Under the pieces are notes generated by a model. It saw nothing but the letters and a program-made list of their open reading frames with translations. It was not told where the DNA came from and searched no databases. A stretch of DNA of 64,000 nt. Origin: Candidatus Lachnoclostridium stercoravium. Lineage in GTDB: Bacteria; Bacillota; Clostridia; Lachnospirales; Lachnospiraceae. The position numbers were made by a program, and so were the translations under genes. Shown here piece after piece: positions 36,535 through 44,658 of the stretch. The stretch spans positions 1-64,000 of the forward strand of contig DWZA01000020.1 in assembly GCA_019118365.1 (NCBI GenBank), given 5' to 3'. Each line of letters opens with the position of its first letter. The stretch's first letter is position 1.

Positions 36535-36552
36535 ATTGACACTGCTGTCAAT
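36535..36552 (+). promoter_or_regulatory. Palindromic operator-like site overlapping -35 of surface-protein gene
   Basis: ATTGACACTGCTGTCAAT is a perfect 7-bp inverted repeat around CTGC. Its left arm contains TTGACA, which can act as a -35 box; the candidate -10 boxes downstream (CATAAT at 15 nt or TAGAGT at 17 nt) are weak, which suits an activator- or repressor-controlled promoter. TTTGTCAAAC just upstream repeats part of the arm. Confidence 0.5.
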
Positions 36553-36597
36553 CCATAATAGAGTTGTAGTATGAGGAGAGAAAGGAGTTGAAGGTTT

Positions 36598-37551
36598 ATG
36601 CTGAAAGGAAAAAAGGCAGCGCTGCTTTTTCTGGCTTCTTCCATGGTTTTCGGTTCCGCCGTGCCGGCTATGGCGGATAATGATAAAAGGATCACTTCCG
36701 TATCCCTGGAGATCACTTCGGATATCCAGGTAGGGGAGGATATGACGAATGACAGTATCGACGTAGAATCCAGCAGCTCCAGATATACGGTGGATTCCTG
36801 GGAGATCCTTAATACAGGCTTTATGTGGATGGAGGACGATGTTCCGCAGATCAAGGTATATCTGACCGCAGAAGACGGTTATTATTTTTCCCTTACTTCC
36901 AGCAAAGTAAGGCTTAAGGGCGCGAAATACGTGACCGCCAGCAAAAGGGACTCGTCGACTACGCTGATGATAACGATGAACCTGCCTTCCCTGGCGGAAT
37001 CGGTGGGGGAGATCGAAAAAGTGACTCTGGGAGAAGACGGCATTGCCCGTTGGGATGAGACGATCGGAGCGGGAACTTATGAAGTGCGCGTACAGAGAGA
37101 CGGGAAAAATACAGGTACGACGGCAACCGTTCGTACTACCAGTTATGATCTGAAAGAATTCCTGGGAAGACCCGGCGTTTATTCTGTTCGGGTAAGGCCG
37201 GTGAATAAGATCAAGCAGGATATCAAAGGCCAGTGGACGGATTCCAATACCTTTTATGTAGACAGCAGCCTGGCGGAAGACTTCCGCATGGGAAGAGTGA
37301 AGGTCGGCGGGCGCTGGGAAGAGGAAGGAAGCCAGTGGCGGTTCCGGGAAGTGGATGGAAGCTATGCTTCATCGAAATGGAAAGAGATCGAAGGAATCTG
37401 GTATTATTTCGATGTAAACGGATATATGATGACCGGTTGGATCGAAGTAGACGGAAAATGGTATTACTGCGATACTTCAGGAGCTATGCTCCATGATACG
37501 GAGATCGACGGGTACGCTCTGGGAAGCGACGGAGCTATGATCACACAGTAA
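36598..37551 (+). CDS. Secreted protein with C-terminal choline-binding-type repeats
   Basis: 317 residues. Signal peptide MLKGKKAALLFLASS to AMA with cleavage near residue 26. The body is Ser/Thr/Val-rich and strand-rich (two or three beta-sandwich-like segments). From about 250, aromatic repeats of the cell-wall/choline-binding kind appear: QWRFREVDGSYASSKWKEI, WYYFDVNGYMMTGWIE and KWYYCDTSGAMLHD. It should be exported and held on the cell surface without covalent attachment. AAAGGAG precedes the ATG by 10 nt. Ligand unknown. A palindromic site overlaps its promoter. Confidence 0.85.
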   Translation: MLKGKKAALLFLASSMVFGSAVPAMADNDKRITSVSLEITSDIQVGEDMTNDSIDVESSSSRYTVDSWEILNTGFMWMEDDVPQIKVYLTAEDGYYFSLTSSKVRLKGAKYVTASKRDSSTTLMITMNLPSLAESVGEIEKVTLGEDGIARWDETIGAGTYEVRVQRDGKNTGTTATVRTTSYDLKEFLGRPGVYSVRVRPVNKIKQDIKGQWTDSNTFYVDSSLAEDFRMGRVKVGGRWEEEGSQWRFREVDGSYASSKWKEIEGIWYYFDVNGYMMTGWIEVDGKWYYCDTSGAMLHDTEIDGYALGSDGAMITQ

Positions 37552-37597
37552 ATGTTATCCGGCGCCTTTCGGGGGCGTGGCTATTAGAGCGCAGAAG

Positions 37598-37629
37598 TTC
37601 AGGACGGCATGTTTTCCCGCCGTCCTGAA
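37598..37629 (+). terminator. Hairpin after surface-protein gene (R3-end-like)
   Basis: TTCAGGACGGC (37598-37608) pairs perfectly with GCCGTCCTGAA (37619-37629). No T-run. The arm sequence matches the ends of R3 (TTCAGGACGGC), so it may be a minimal R3 remnant that now serves as a transcript end. Confidence 0.55.
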
Positions 37630-37673
37630 TTGCTGAGGGGCATTTTATAGAGAAGCAGGAGGATTTTGGTACG

Positions 37674-38471
37674 ATGGCAAAGACCGGTTTTATTGGAACA
37701 GGAAATATGGGATATGCGATCCTGAAGGGATTGCTGAAGATATACAGTCAGGACGAGCTGATGATCACAGACGCCAATAAGGATAAAAGGCAGCAGGTAT
37801 CCCAGGAAATGGGAGTGGCTGCGGCTGAGGACAACGAGACTTTGGCGAAAAGCGTAAAATATATCGTATTGGCGGTAAAGCCTCAGTATTACGGGGCGGT
37901 TTTAAAAGACATAGCCCCTGTTGTTACAAAAGAACAGGTGATCATTTCCATAGCGCCGGGGATCACGATCGATGATCTGAAAAAGGAGCTGGGAGATGAC
38001 AAGAGGATCGTCAGGGCGATGCCCAATACGCCGGCCCTGATCGGGGAAGGAATGACGGGAGTCTGCTACGATCGGCAGCTGTTTACGGAAGAAGAGGAAA
38101 AGGAGATCCATACGTTCTTTTCTTCATTTGGGAAAATGCGGATCGTGGAAGAACGTCTGATCAACGCTGTAGTCTGCGTAAGCGGAAGTTCTCCCGCGTA
38201 TGTGTATATGTTTATTGAAGCCCTGGCGGACAGCGCGGTCAAATACGGCCTTCCAAGGGATACGGCCTATGAGATGGCGGCTCAGGCAGTGGCGGGCAGC
38301 GCAAAGATGGTGCTGGAGACAGGAAAGCATCCAGGGGAGCTTAAGGACGCCGTATGCTCGCCGGGAGGAACGACTATCGCTGCGGTTTCCGCACTGGAGG
38401 AGGCAGGATTCCGCAGCGCTGTGATCAAGGCCGCGGACGCATGCTTTGAAAAATGTAATTCTTTAAAGTAA
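37674..38471 (+). CDS. proC: Pyrroline-5-carboxylate reductase
   Basis: Reduces pyrroline-5-carboxylate to proline with NAD(P)H. 265 residues; Rossmann start TGFIGTGNMGYAIL, the VLAVKPQYY segment, the RAMPNTPALIGEGMT block and the C-terminal signature with GSSPAYVYMFIEAL and CSPGGTTIAAVSALEEAGFR are intact. AGGAGG lies upstream. It is followed after 13 nt by a NUDIX gene. proA and proB are not in the window. Confidence 0.96.
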   Translation: MAKTGFIGTGNMGYAILKGLLKIYSQDELMITDANKDKRQQVSQEMGVAAAEDNETLAKSVKYIVLAVKPQYYGAVLKDIAPVVTKEQVIISIAPGITIDDLKKELGDDKRIVRAMPNTPALIGEGMTGVCYDRQLFTEEEEKEIHTFFSSFGKMRIVEERLINAVVCVSGSSPAYVYMFIEALADSAVKYGLPRDTAYEMAAQAVAGSAKMVLETGKHPGELKDAVCSPGGTTIAAVSALEEAGFRSAVIKAADACFEKCNSLK

Positions 38472-38484
38472 GGAGCAAAAGAAT

Positions 38485-39015
38485 ATGTCAGTGATCCGTT
38501 TAGACAGGAAATTAAAATATCAGGGAACAATACTTAAGATTTACGAGGATACAGTGATGGCCAACGGCCACGAAGCCCACTGGGATTTTATCCATCATGA
38601 CGGCGCAGCAGCAGTGGTCCCGGTGATGGACGACGGAAAGATCCTGATGGTGCGCCAGTACCGCAACGCCCTGGACCGGTATACGCTGGAGATCCCTGCG
38701 GGAAAGCTGGACGAACCGGGCGAGCCTACGCTGGAGTGCGCCTCCAGGGAACTGGAAGAAGAGACAGGTTACCGTTCAGAAAATATCGAATATCTGATCA
38801 CGGTGAACACGACGGTGGCGTTTTGCGATGAGAAGATCGATATTTATGTGGCAAAGGATCTGATCCCGTCCCAGCCTCATCCGGACGAGGACGAAGAGAT
38901 CGATGTAAAGGCATTTTCTATTGATGAGCTCCAGCAGCGGATCCTTTCCGGGGAGATCACAGATGGAAAGACTATCGCGGCGCTGATGGCATATGCGCGC
39001 AAGTACCAGGTATAG
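38485..39015 (+). CDS. NUDIX hydrolase, ADP-ribose pyrophosphatase type
   Basis: 176 residues. The Nudix box runs from GKLDEPGEPTLECASRELEE to ETGY and holds the required REL-EE glutamates that bind Mg. Upstream VVPVMDDGKILMVRQYRNAL and LEIPAGKLD are the NudF/YffH hallmark, so ADP-ribose to AMP and ribose 5-phosphate is the likely reaction. TAAGGAG ribosome site. Co-transcribed with proC, perhaps up to spoIIM. Confidence 0.92.
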   Translation: MSVIRLDRKLKYQGTILKIYEDTVMANGHEAHWDFIHHDGAAAVVPVMDDGKILMVRQYRNALDRYTLEIPAGKLDEPGEPTLECASRELEEETGYRSENIEYLITVNTTVAFCDEKIDIYVAKDLIPSQPHPDEDEEIDVKAFSIDELQQRILSGEITDGKTIAALMAYARKYQV

Positions 39016-39130
39016 AAAGATCATGAGACAGGCCGCGCATGATCAGGGCGCGGGATGCGGACAAGATCGCGGTCATAGGGGCCGTCTGGCTGTCATATAT
39101 TTGATGTAAAGGATACAGGCAGGGACTTTT

Positions 39131-39679
39131 ATGACTGGAAAACTGAGATTCAGGCTGGAATACGGGGACCGGCTGACAGTCTGTTTCCTGGCGGGCATCG
39201 CGGCAGGGACGGCGGCTGTGAACCTGTCGGGAGTTTCATTGCAGGAAGAGGCAGGATATATAGGCCAGCTTTATGAAGCGGCTGCCAGGATGGAGCGCGC
39301 AGGGGGCGCGGGATTTCTGGCAGCTGTTTTTCGGCAACGGGGATTGGAAACTGCTCTTTTGTGGTTCGTCAGCATGACTGTATTTTCAGAAAAGGGATTC
39401 TGTCTGGCGGCGCTGTGGGCTGGATTTTCTTCTTCCGCAGTGCTGTCTGTGATGGTATGCCAGAAAGGAATATTCGGGCTTTTCTGCTACCTGGCCGCTG
39501 TCTGGCCTCAATACCTGTTCTATATTCCCGCATGGCTTCTGGCGGCTGCGGCGGGAGCCAGGTACAGAAACCGTTTTCCCCTGCGGTCGGCTGTTTTATC
39601 CGCAGCGTTATTGGCTGCAGGGATCGGCTGCGAGGCTTTTATCAATCCGTTATTTGTGCAGGGAACAAACTTTTTGTAA
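39131..39679 (+). CDS. spoIIM: Stage II sporulation protein M-like membrane protein
   Basis: 182 residues with four or five membrane helices: the first at about 17-35, a loop with EEAGYIGQLYEAA, helices with TALLWFVSMTVFS and LSVMVCQKGIFGLFCYLAAVWPQYLFYIPAWLLA, and a last helix ending GIGCEAFINPLF. SpoIIM is a part of the DMP engulfment complex with SpoIID and SpoIIP. The position upstream of xerD matches the spoIIM-xerD order known in Firmicutes. Sequence likeness alone is moderate because membrane proteins of this kind drift quickly. Confidence 0.75.
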   Translation: MTGKLRFRLEYGDRLTVCFLAGIAAGTAAVNLSGVSLQEEAGYIGQLYEAAARMERAGGAGFLAAVFRQRGLETALLWFVSMTVFSEKGFCLAALWAGFSSSAVLSVMVCQKGIFGLFCYLAAVWPQYLFYIPAWLLAAAAGARYRNRFPLRSAVLSAALLAAGIGCEAFINPLFVQGTNFL

Positions 39680-39788
39680 CAATTCAGGCCGGAGGGAAAA
39701 CAGGGACAAAAGCAGGCGTTAAGCTTGCTTTTGCCCCTGTTTTCACATCGGCCGGGCAAGAAGATGTGCCGGCGGGAACTGTTACAAT
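39678..39788 (+). repeat. R3 repeat, copy 2 (short form)
   Basis: Begins GTAACAATTCAGGCCGG and ends GCCGGCGGGAACTGTTAC. Inner parts AAACAGGGACAAAAGC, CTTTTGCCCCTGTTTT and CGGGCAAGAAGATGTG match R3 copy 1 in the opposite orientation, minus about 85 nt of the middle. It overlaps the last bases of spoIIM. Confidence 0.82.
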
Positions 39789-39804
39789 TTTTTTCTGAAT
39801 TTTT

Positions 39805-39853
39805 ACAACATGTTGAGCGTGGGTATCAGGCGGTTCCAACATGTTGTATTTTT
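39805..39853 (+). terminator. Terminator downstream of spoIIM and R3
   Basis: ACAACATGTTG (39805-39815) pairs with CAACATGTTGT (39837-39847), followed by ATTTTTTATG. Each arm is itself palindromic. Beyond it, up to 40052, I see no further feature. Confidence 0.7.
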
Positions 39854-40052
39854 TATGTCAAGTTCTGTAAAATCAAAGTAAAAGTGGGGAAAAAGTGTTT
39901 GATTTTACAGGAAAATGTGGATATAATGATAACGATAGCCCATTTTTTGACCTTTTATGTGGGGCGAATGTTGATAAACGCCGGGAAGCTGCAGGAGATC
40001 CTGTATGGGGAAGAAGGCGGGAGATTTTCAGGCAGCAGGCAGGGGGATCGGA

Positions 40053-40940
40053 ATGTTAAGTGAAATAGAAGAATTTATTACATATCTGAGAGACGTAAAG
40101 CGATTGTCCAAAAATACAGAAGTCTCCTATCGGAGAGATCTTCAGCAGATGACGGCGTATCTGGAAGAACGGGGGGTCACCGACGCACAGAAGGTGACAA
40201 AGACCGTTTTAAATTCCTATATCCTGTATCTGGAGAAGGAAGGAAAGGCGACGACTACCATTTCCAGGATGCTGGCGTCCATGAAAGCTTTTTTCCACTA
40301 TGAGTATATGCAGGGAAAGATCCGCAGAGATCCTTCGGAACTTCTCAGAGCTCCCAGGGTGGAGAAAAAGATACCGACGATCCTGACAGTGGAGGAAGTG
40401 AGCAGCCTTTTGGCTCAGCCGGACAGCTCGGTGCCGAAGGAGATCCGGGATAAGGCCATGCTGGAGCTTCTTTACGCCACGGGGATCCGGGTGTCGGAGC
40501 TGATCTGCCTGAAACTGGAGGATGTGAACATGTCTATCGGCTTTATTACCTGCAGGGACGAGAAAAAAGAAAGGACCGTTCCCTTTGGCTGGGTGGCAAA
40601 AGAGGCCCTTTCCGATTATCTGGAAAGATCCCGTTCTGTGCTCCTGAAGGGAAAAGAATCCCCCTGGCTTTTTACAAACTGTAGCGGGAAGCCTATGAGC
40701 CGTCAGGGATTCTGGAAGATCGTAAAGTATTATGGAGAACGGGCGGGCATACAGGCGGATATCACGCCTCATACTCTGCGCCATTCCTTTGCGGCGCACC
40801 TTTTGAAAAACGGCGCGGACATCCATGCGGTACAGACGCTGCTAGGCCATTCGGACATGGCTACGACGCAGGCTTATGTGGCGTATTCCAGGATGGAGGC
40901 GGTGCGGGAAGCCTATGCCGGCGCCCACCCAAGGAAATGA
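40053..40940 (+). CDS. xerD: Tyrosine recombinase XerD
   Basis: 295 residues, resolves chromosome dimers at dif with its partner. Catalytic residues are in place: R146 (ATGIRVSE), H240 and R243 (PHTLRHSF), H266 (LLGH) and the nucleophile Y275 in TTQAYVAYS. The N-terminal SAM-like domain starts at SEIEEFITYLRDVKRLSKNT. ATG 40053 is used because GGGGGAT is 8-9 nt upstream and this is where conservation starts; a longer frame begins at 40005. Its place after spoIIM supports XerD rather than a phage integrase. Confidence 0.93.
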   Translation: MLSEIEEFITYLRDVKRLSKNTEVSYRRDLQQMTAYLEERGVTDAQKVTKTVLNSYILYLEKEGKATTTISRMLASMKAFFHYEYMQGKIRRDPSELLRAPRVEKKIPTILTVEEVSSLLAQPDSSVPKEIRDKAMLELLYATGIRVSELICLKLEDVNMSIGFITCRDEKKERTVPFGWVAKEALSDYLERSRSVLLKGKESPWLFTNCSGKPMSRQGFWKIVKYYGERAGIQADITPHTLRHSFAAHLLKNGADIHAVQTLLGHSDMATTQAYVAYSRMEAVREAYAGAHPRK

Positions 40941-40973
40941 TAAGAAGAGTTTTGCTTTCAGAAAGGAGCAGCT

Positions 40974-41498
40974 ATGAAAAAGTTGGAAGATTATGTGACA
41001 AGCATTCCGGATTTTCCGGAGCCGGGGATCATATTCCGGGACGTAACGACGATCCTTCAGGATCCGGACGGCCTTGCCCTGGCGGTAGACGGCCTGAAGA
41101 ACATGCTGAAGGGAATAGATTACGACGTGATCGCCGGCCCGGAATCCAGAGGATTTATTTTTGGAGTGCCGGTAGCTTACGCAGAGCATAAAGGCTTTGT
41201 GCCGGTAAGGAAAAAGGGAAAACTGCCGCGGGAGACGATTTCCGAAGAATACGAGCTGGAGTATGGAAAAGCGGAGATCGAGATGCATAAGGATTCCATA
41301 AAGCCAGGGGATAAAGTCGTGATCATCGACGACCTGATCGCTACCGGCGGGACTACGGAAGCCATTATCCGTATGATCGAAAGGCTGGGCGGACAGGTAG
41401 TGAAGGTCTGCTTTGTTATGGAACTGGCTGGATTAAAAGGACGGGAAAAACTTGCGGGATACGAAGTAGGATCCCTGATCACATACGAAGGACATTAG
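40974..41498 (+). CDS. apt: Adenine phosphoribosyltransferase
   Basis: 174 residues; makes AMP from adenine and PRPP. Typical order: PDFPEPGIIFRDVTTILQDP, GPESRGFIFGVPVAY, FVPVRKKGKLPRET, and the PRPP loop VVIIDDLIATGGTTEA. GGAGC ribosome site 33 nt after xerD. Followed by two R2 repeats. Confidence 0.97.
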   Translation: MKKLEDYVTSIPDFPEPGIIFRDVTTILQDPDGLALAVDGLKNMLKGIDYDVIAGPESRGFIFGVPVAYAEHKGFVPVRKKGKLPRETISEEYELEYGKAEIEMHKDSIKPGDKVVIIDDLIATGGTTEAIIRMIERLGGQVVKVCFVMELAGLKGREKLAGYEVGSLITYEGH

Positions 41499-41509
41499 GG
41501 ACAGACATA

Positions 41510-41674
41510 AAGCCTCCCATCCCCGTTGGAAATAATTCGGCAAGATCCGTACAGTTTTGCGAGCATAGCGCATACCAAGGCTCTTCTGTTTGAGTCCGAA
41601 GGACGAGTTTAAGAGCTTTGGTATGTGATAGGCGGCGTAGCAAAAGCTGTATGGATCGCCGTATTCCCACCCCA
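41510..41674 (+). repeat. R2 structured repeat, copy 3
   Basis: Shares core segments with copy 2 (CGGCAAGATCCGTACAG, TTTTGCGAGCATAGCGCA, CTCTTCTGTTTGAGTCC, AGGCGGCGTAGCAAAAGCTG, GATCGCCGTATT). The arm GATCCGTACAG/CTGTATGGATC has a G-T pair, and ATACCAAGGCTCTT/AAGAGCTTTGGTAT has changed on both sides compared with copy 2. The outer stem is mostly lost on the right side, so this copy may be decayed. Confidence 0.83.
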
Positions 41675-41741
41675 AATATGATCTTGTTTTTCAGCTTTCA
41701 CTTTATTCAGAGAAATTCTCTAGAAAACGGAATATAGTGCT

Positions 41742-41917
41742 AAAGCGCAGCCAGGCGCGCAAACGATTCGGCGAAATCGGAGCAAAAGGCTTTGCGAGCA
41801 TAGCGCAGACGAAGGAGCGTTGTCTGAACCCGTCAGGGTGAGTTTCGCTCCTTCGTCTGTAATAGGCGGCGCAGTAAAGCCGCTCCGATCGCCGTGTTTG
41901 CGCGCCTGGCTGCGCTT
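41742..41917 (+). repeat. R2 structured repeat, copy 4 (perfect outer stem)
   Basis: The outer 23 nt (41742-41764) are a perfect inverted match to 41895-41917. Inside, CGGCGAAATCGGAGC pairs with GCTCCGATCGCCG leaving a 2-nt AA bulge, and CAGACGAAGGAGCG pairs with CGCTCCTTCGTCTG around an ACCC/GGGT mini-hairpin. Core segments match the other copies while all stems have different sequence. In direct orientation to copy 3, 68 nt apart. Confidence 0.88.
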
Positions 41918-41948
41918 TGACAGTTATCTCGTCATTCTAAATTCCGAT

Positions 41949-43463
41949 TTACTTGGGAAGCAGCATATACAGCTTTACCCCCAGCTCAATATCCAGCCGG
42001 GTCTGTCTGTCGTCCAGCGAGATCTCGGCGATCTGGCAGATCCGGTCCATGCGGTGGAGCATGGTCTTATAATGAATAAACAGCTCTTTGGCGGTCTTGC
42101 TTAAATTTAAGTTGTTTCCCAGAAGAGAGTCCAGTGTTTCCAGATACTGGGTGTTGTTGGCTTTATCGTATTCAGCCAGCTTCAGTACTGCCGGCGGGAT
42201 GATCTGAGCCAGATTCTCCCGGTGGGAGTAAGAGGCGAGCATGCGCAGGGCGCCAAGATCTTCGTATTTGACAATGTTATTCTGAAAGACCTTGCCAAAC
42301 TGAAGGGCGTCGCTGGCTTCCTGGACCAGTTTCGTAAGCTGGGCAACCTGGAAAGCAGGGCTGCTGATCCCGGCAAAAAAAGCGAGGGAACTGTGCAGCT
42401 TCTCCATGTAGCGTTTTAAAATGGACACCGTATTTCCTACGGAAGAGTAAAGCTGCTCAGGAGGGAGCTGCCCCTGGGTATGGTATAAAATATGAAGATA
42501 ATCGTCCTGAATATAAAAATAATAGTCGTTTTTAGGGATCAGACGGGTCATTTCCAGCAAAGCTCCGTCTGATTTTTCATTTTCTTTGGACGGATCGGCC
42601 TGGATCGAAACGATCAGGAAAGAATCGCCGTTCTTCCATCCGTATCCGGCGGCCTTTTCCTCCAGCTGCTTTTCAGTCAGATTCTGATGGAACAGGTCGT
42701 TTAAAAAGACAGAAATATATTTCTGCTCGATCTCCGCCACATAATATTTCTTTAAATAAAATACAGCGAGAAAATTGGCGGCGCTTTTTAACAGGGACTC
42801 CAGATTTTCGTCAAGATACTGGTTGGCAACTGCCTCCAGATAACCGTTAACCTCTCCCATACACATGATGGGAAGGGTGATCCGGTCGGCGACCGCCTTT
42901 TTCGAATGGTAATCTGCGGAAGCGGCCCAGTGGGTCACGTTCTTTTCTGGATCTGTAAGAGAGATCTGCGCGGGTATGTATCTGACCAGGTATTCCAGGA
43001 CGTCCTGCTCGTGGGCTCCAGAAGCTAAAAGCTGGGAAAGATTATTCTGCAGTTCGATGTAATACTGCGCTTTGTTTTCCAGCAGTACCCTGGTAACGGA
43101 CGAAACTACGTCGAAAAAGCGGATGTCCGGCGGAAGCTCTATGATCGGGATCTTATGGGCGTTTCCCCTTTCCAGGATCTCTTCCGGGATGCGGGGAAGA
43201 CGGGAACTGGTCTTTATGATAAGGGCGCTGATATCCCGCCTGGCGAGAAGGTCGATATATCTCTCGTAGGACAAAGGTCCCACGGAAGCCGCATACAGAG
43301 AAGTGAGCAGGATCTCTCCGCCGCTCAGCCACTGGATCAGGTCGGGATCTTCCGCGATAGTGATCCCGGAGACATAGTGAGACAGCCCGGCGGCTCCCGC
43401 CTGGATCGACACTCTCTTAAAAATATCAAGTTCTAAGATTTCAGCCAGCGTTAATTGTTTCAT
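41949..43463 (-). CDS. PucR family transcriptional regulator
   Basis: 504 residues. The N-terminal PucR domain (LTLAEILELDIFKRVSIQAG, then SGITIAEDPDLIQWLSGGEILLTS) senses a ligand; a GAF/GGDEF-like middle is followed by the C-terminal helix-turn-helix LETLDSLLGNNLNLSKTAKELFIHYKTMLHRMDRI. PucR proteins control purine or other nitrogen-compound breakdown. ATG 43463 begins the conserved part. The gene is divergent from the ABC transporter and amidohydrolase set, which it very probably activates. Confidence 0.92.
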   Translation of the reverse strand: MKQLTLAEILELDIFKRVSIQAGAAGLSHYVSGITIAEDPDLIQWLSGGEILLTSLYAASVGPLSYERYIDLLARRDISALIIKTSSRLPRIPEEILERGNAHKIPIIELPPDIRFFDVVSSVTRVLLENKAQYYIELQNNLSQLLASGAHEQDVLEYLVRYIPAQISLTDPEKNVTHWAASADYHSKKAVADRITLPIMCMGEVNGYLEAVANQYLDENLESLLKSAANFLAVFYLKKYYVAEIEQKYISVFLNDLFHQNLTEKQLEEKAAGYGWKNGDSFLIVSIQADPSKENEKSDGALLEMTRLIPKNDYYFYIQDDYLHILYHTQGQLPPEQLYSSVGNTVSILKRYMEKLHSSLAFFAGISSPAFQVAQLTKLVQEASDALQFGKVFQNNIVKYEDLGALRMLASYSHRENLAQIIPPAVLKLAEYDKANNTQYLETLDSLLGNNLNLSKTAKELFIHYKTMLHRMDRICQIAEISLDDRQTRLDIELGVKLYMLLPK

Positions 43464-43663
43464 CGTCCTAAGGCCTTTCAATAAAATCATGTAATAGGGT
43501 AAGCACAGGCCCATACATTAGCAGATTGTTACATAAAAATCATAGTTTAGAGTATAACACAAAATCTTTATGAAAAAAAGATAAAATTATAGTGAAAAAA
43601 TTGGATGAAGTTGTTAAAAAAGTATTATCCTAATGTTCCAATGTAATTTAAAAAGCCCTGTAG

Positions 43664-43669
43664 TATAAT
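43664..43669 (+). promoter_or_regulatory. -10 box of the transporter operon
   Basis: TATAAT in TAGTATAATTG, 48 nt before the first permease gene. No good -35 box stands at 16-18 nt upstream, which suits a promoter that needs an activator such as the divergent PucR protein. The 250-bp divergent gap is AT-rich and holds no other gene. Confidence 0.45.
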
Positions 43670-43716
43670 TGAATGAATAAAAATTACATGCAAATGAATA
43701 ATTGGAGGAATGAACG

Positions 43717-44640
43717 ATGTTAAAGTTCACACTGAAAAGGCTTTTATACCTGATTTTGGTGCTCATCGGAGTATCGTTTCTGGTATGTCTGCTCCTTTAC
43801 ATGACGCCGGGCGATCCGGTCCGCATGATGTTAGGCGAATCTTCCACTCCGGAAGCGCAGGCTGAGTTAAGGGCAGAGCTGGGGCTTGATGACCCGTTTT
43901 TAGTACAGTATGGCCGTTACATGGCAAATATTGTATTCCACCAGGATCTGGGAACTTCCTATTCTACAGGACGTCCGGTTCTGGAGTCCATCCTGGAAGT
44001 ATTCCCGAATACCGTAACGCTGGCCACAGCATCCATCGTGATCGCTATCGTCCTTGGTACGTTCCTGGGGATCATTTCTGCAGTAAAGCAGAACTCCCTT
44101 CTGGACAACGCAGTTATGGTACTGGCTCTGATCGGTACGTCAGCGCCAATCTTCTGGATCGGTATCCTGATGATCCTCTTATTCTCCGTACAGCTGAACT
44201 GGCTGCCGCCTTCCGGGTTCGGATCGTTTAAACAGCTGATCATGCCTGCTGTTGCTTTAGGAATGCAAAGTACCGCAGTAGTAGCCAGAATGACCCGTTC
44301 CAGTATGCTGGAAGTTATCCGTCAGGATTACGTAAAGACAGCAAGGGCAAAAGGACAGAAGGAGTTCGTTGTTATCATGAGGCACGTATTCCGGAACGCC
44401 CTGATCCCGGTTATCACGGTCGTAGGCCTTCAGTTTGGTACGCTCCTCGGAGGCGCCATGCTGACTGAGATCGTATTCTCCATCCCAGGCGTAGGCCGTC
44501 TGATGATCGAGGCGATCAAACAGAGAGACTTCCCTATCGTCCAGGGCAGCGTTTTATTCGTTGCAGCATGTTTCTCACTGGTAAACCTTGCGGTAGACCT
44601 GCTTTACGCGGTTGTTGACCCGAAGGTTTCAAAAGAATAA
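43717..44640 (+). CDS. Dipeptide/oligopeptide-type ABC transporter permease (DppB/OppB/NikB family)
   Basis: 307 residues with six membrane helices, first MLKFTLKRLLYLILVLIGVSFLVCLLLY. The EAA loop that contacts the ATPase is present (REDYVKTARAKGQKEFVVI-like: QDYVKTARAKGQKEFVVIMR). MTPGDPVRMMLGE is the usual periplasmic start. It forms one half of the membrane channel with the next gene, 18 nt downstream. AGGAG precedes the ATG. Confidence 0.95.
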   Translation: MLKFTLKRLLYLILVLIGVSFLVCLLLYMTPGDPVRMMLGESSTPEAQAELRAELGLDDPFLVQYGRYMANIVFHQDLGTSYSTGRPVLESILEVFPNTVTLATASIVIAIVLGTFLGIISAVKQNSLLDNAVMVLALIGTSAPIFWIGILMILLFSVQLNWLPPSGFGSFKQLIMPAVALGMQSTAVVARMTRSSMLEVIRQDYVKTARAKGQKEFVVIMRHVFRNALIPVITVVGLQFGTLLGGAMLTEIVFSIPGVGRLMIEAIKQRDFPIVQGSVLFVAACFSLVNLAVDLLYAVVDPKVSKE

Positions 44641-44658
44641 AAGGCTGGAGGTAGAAAG

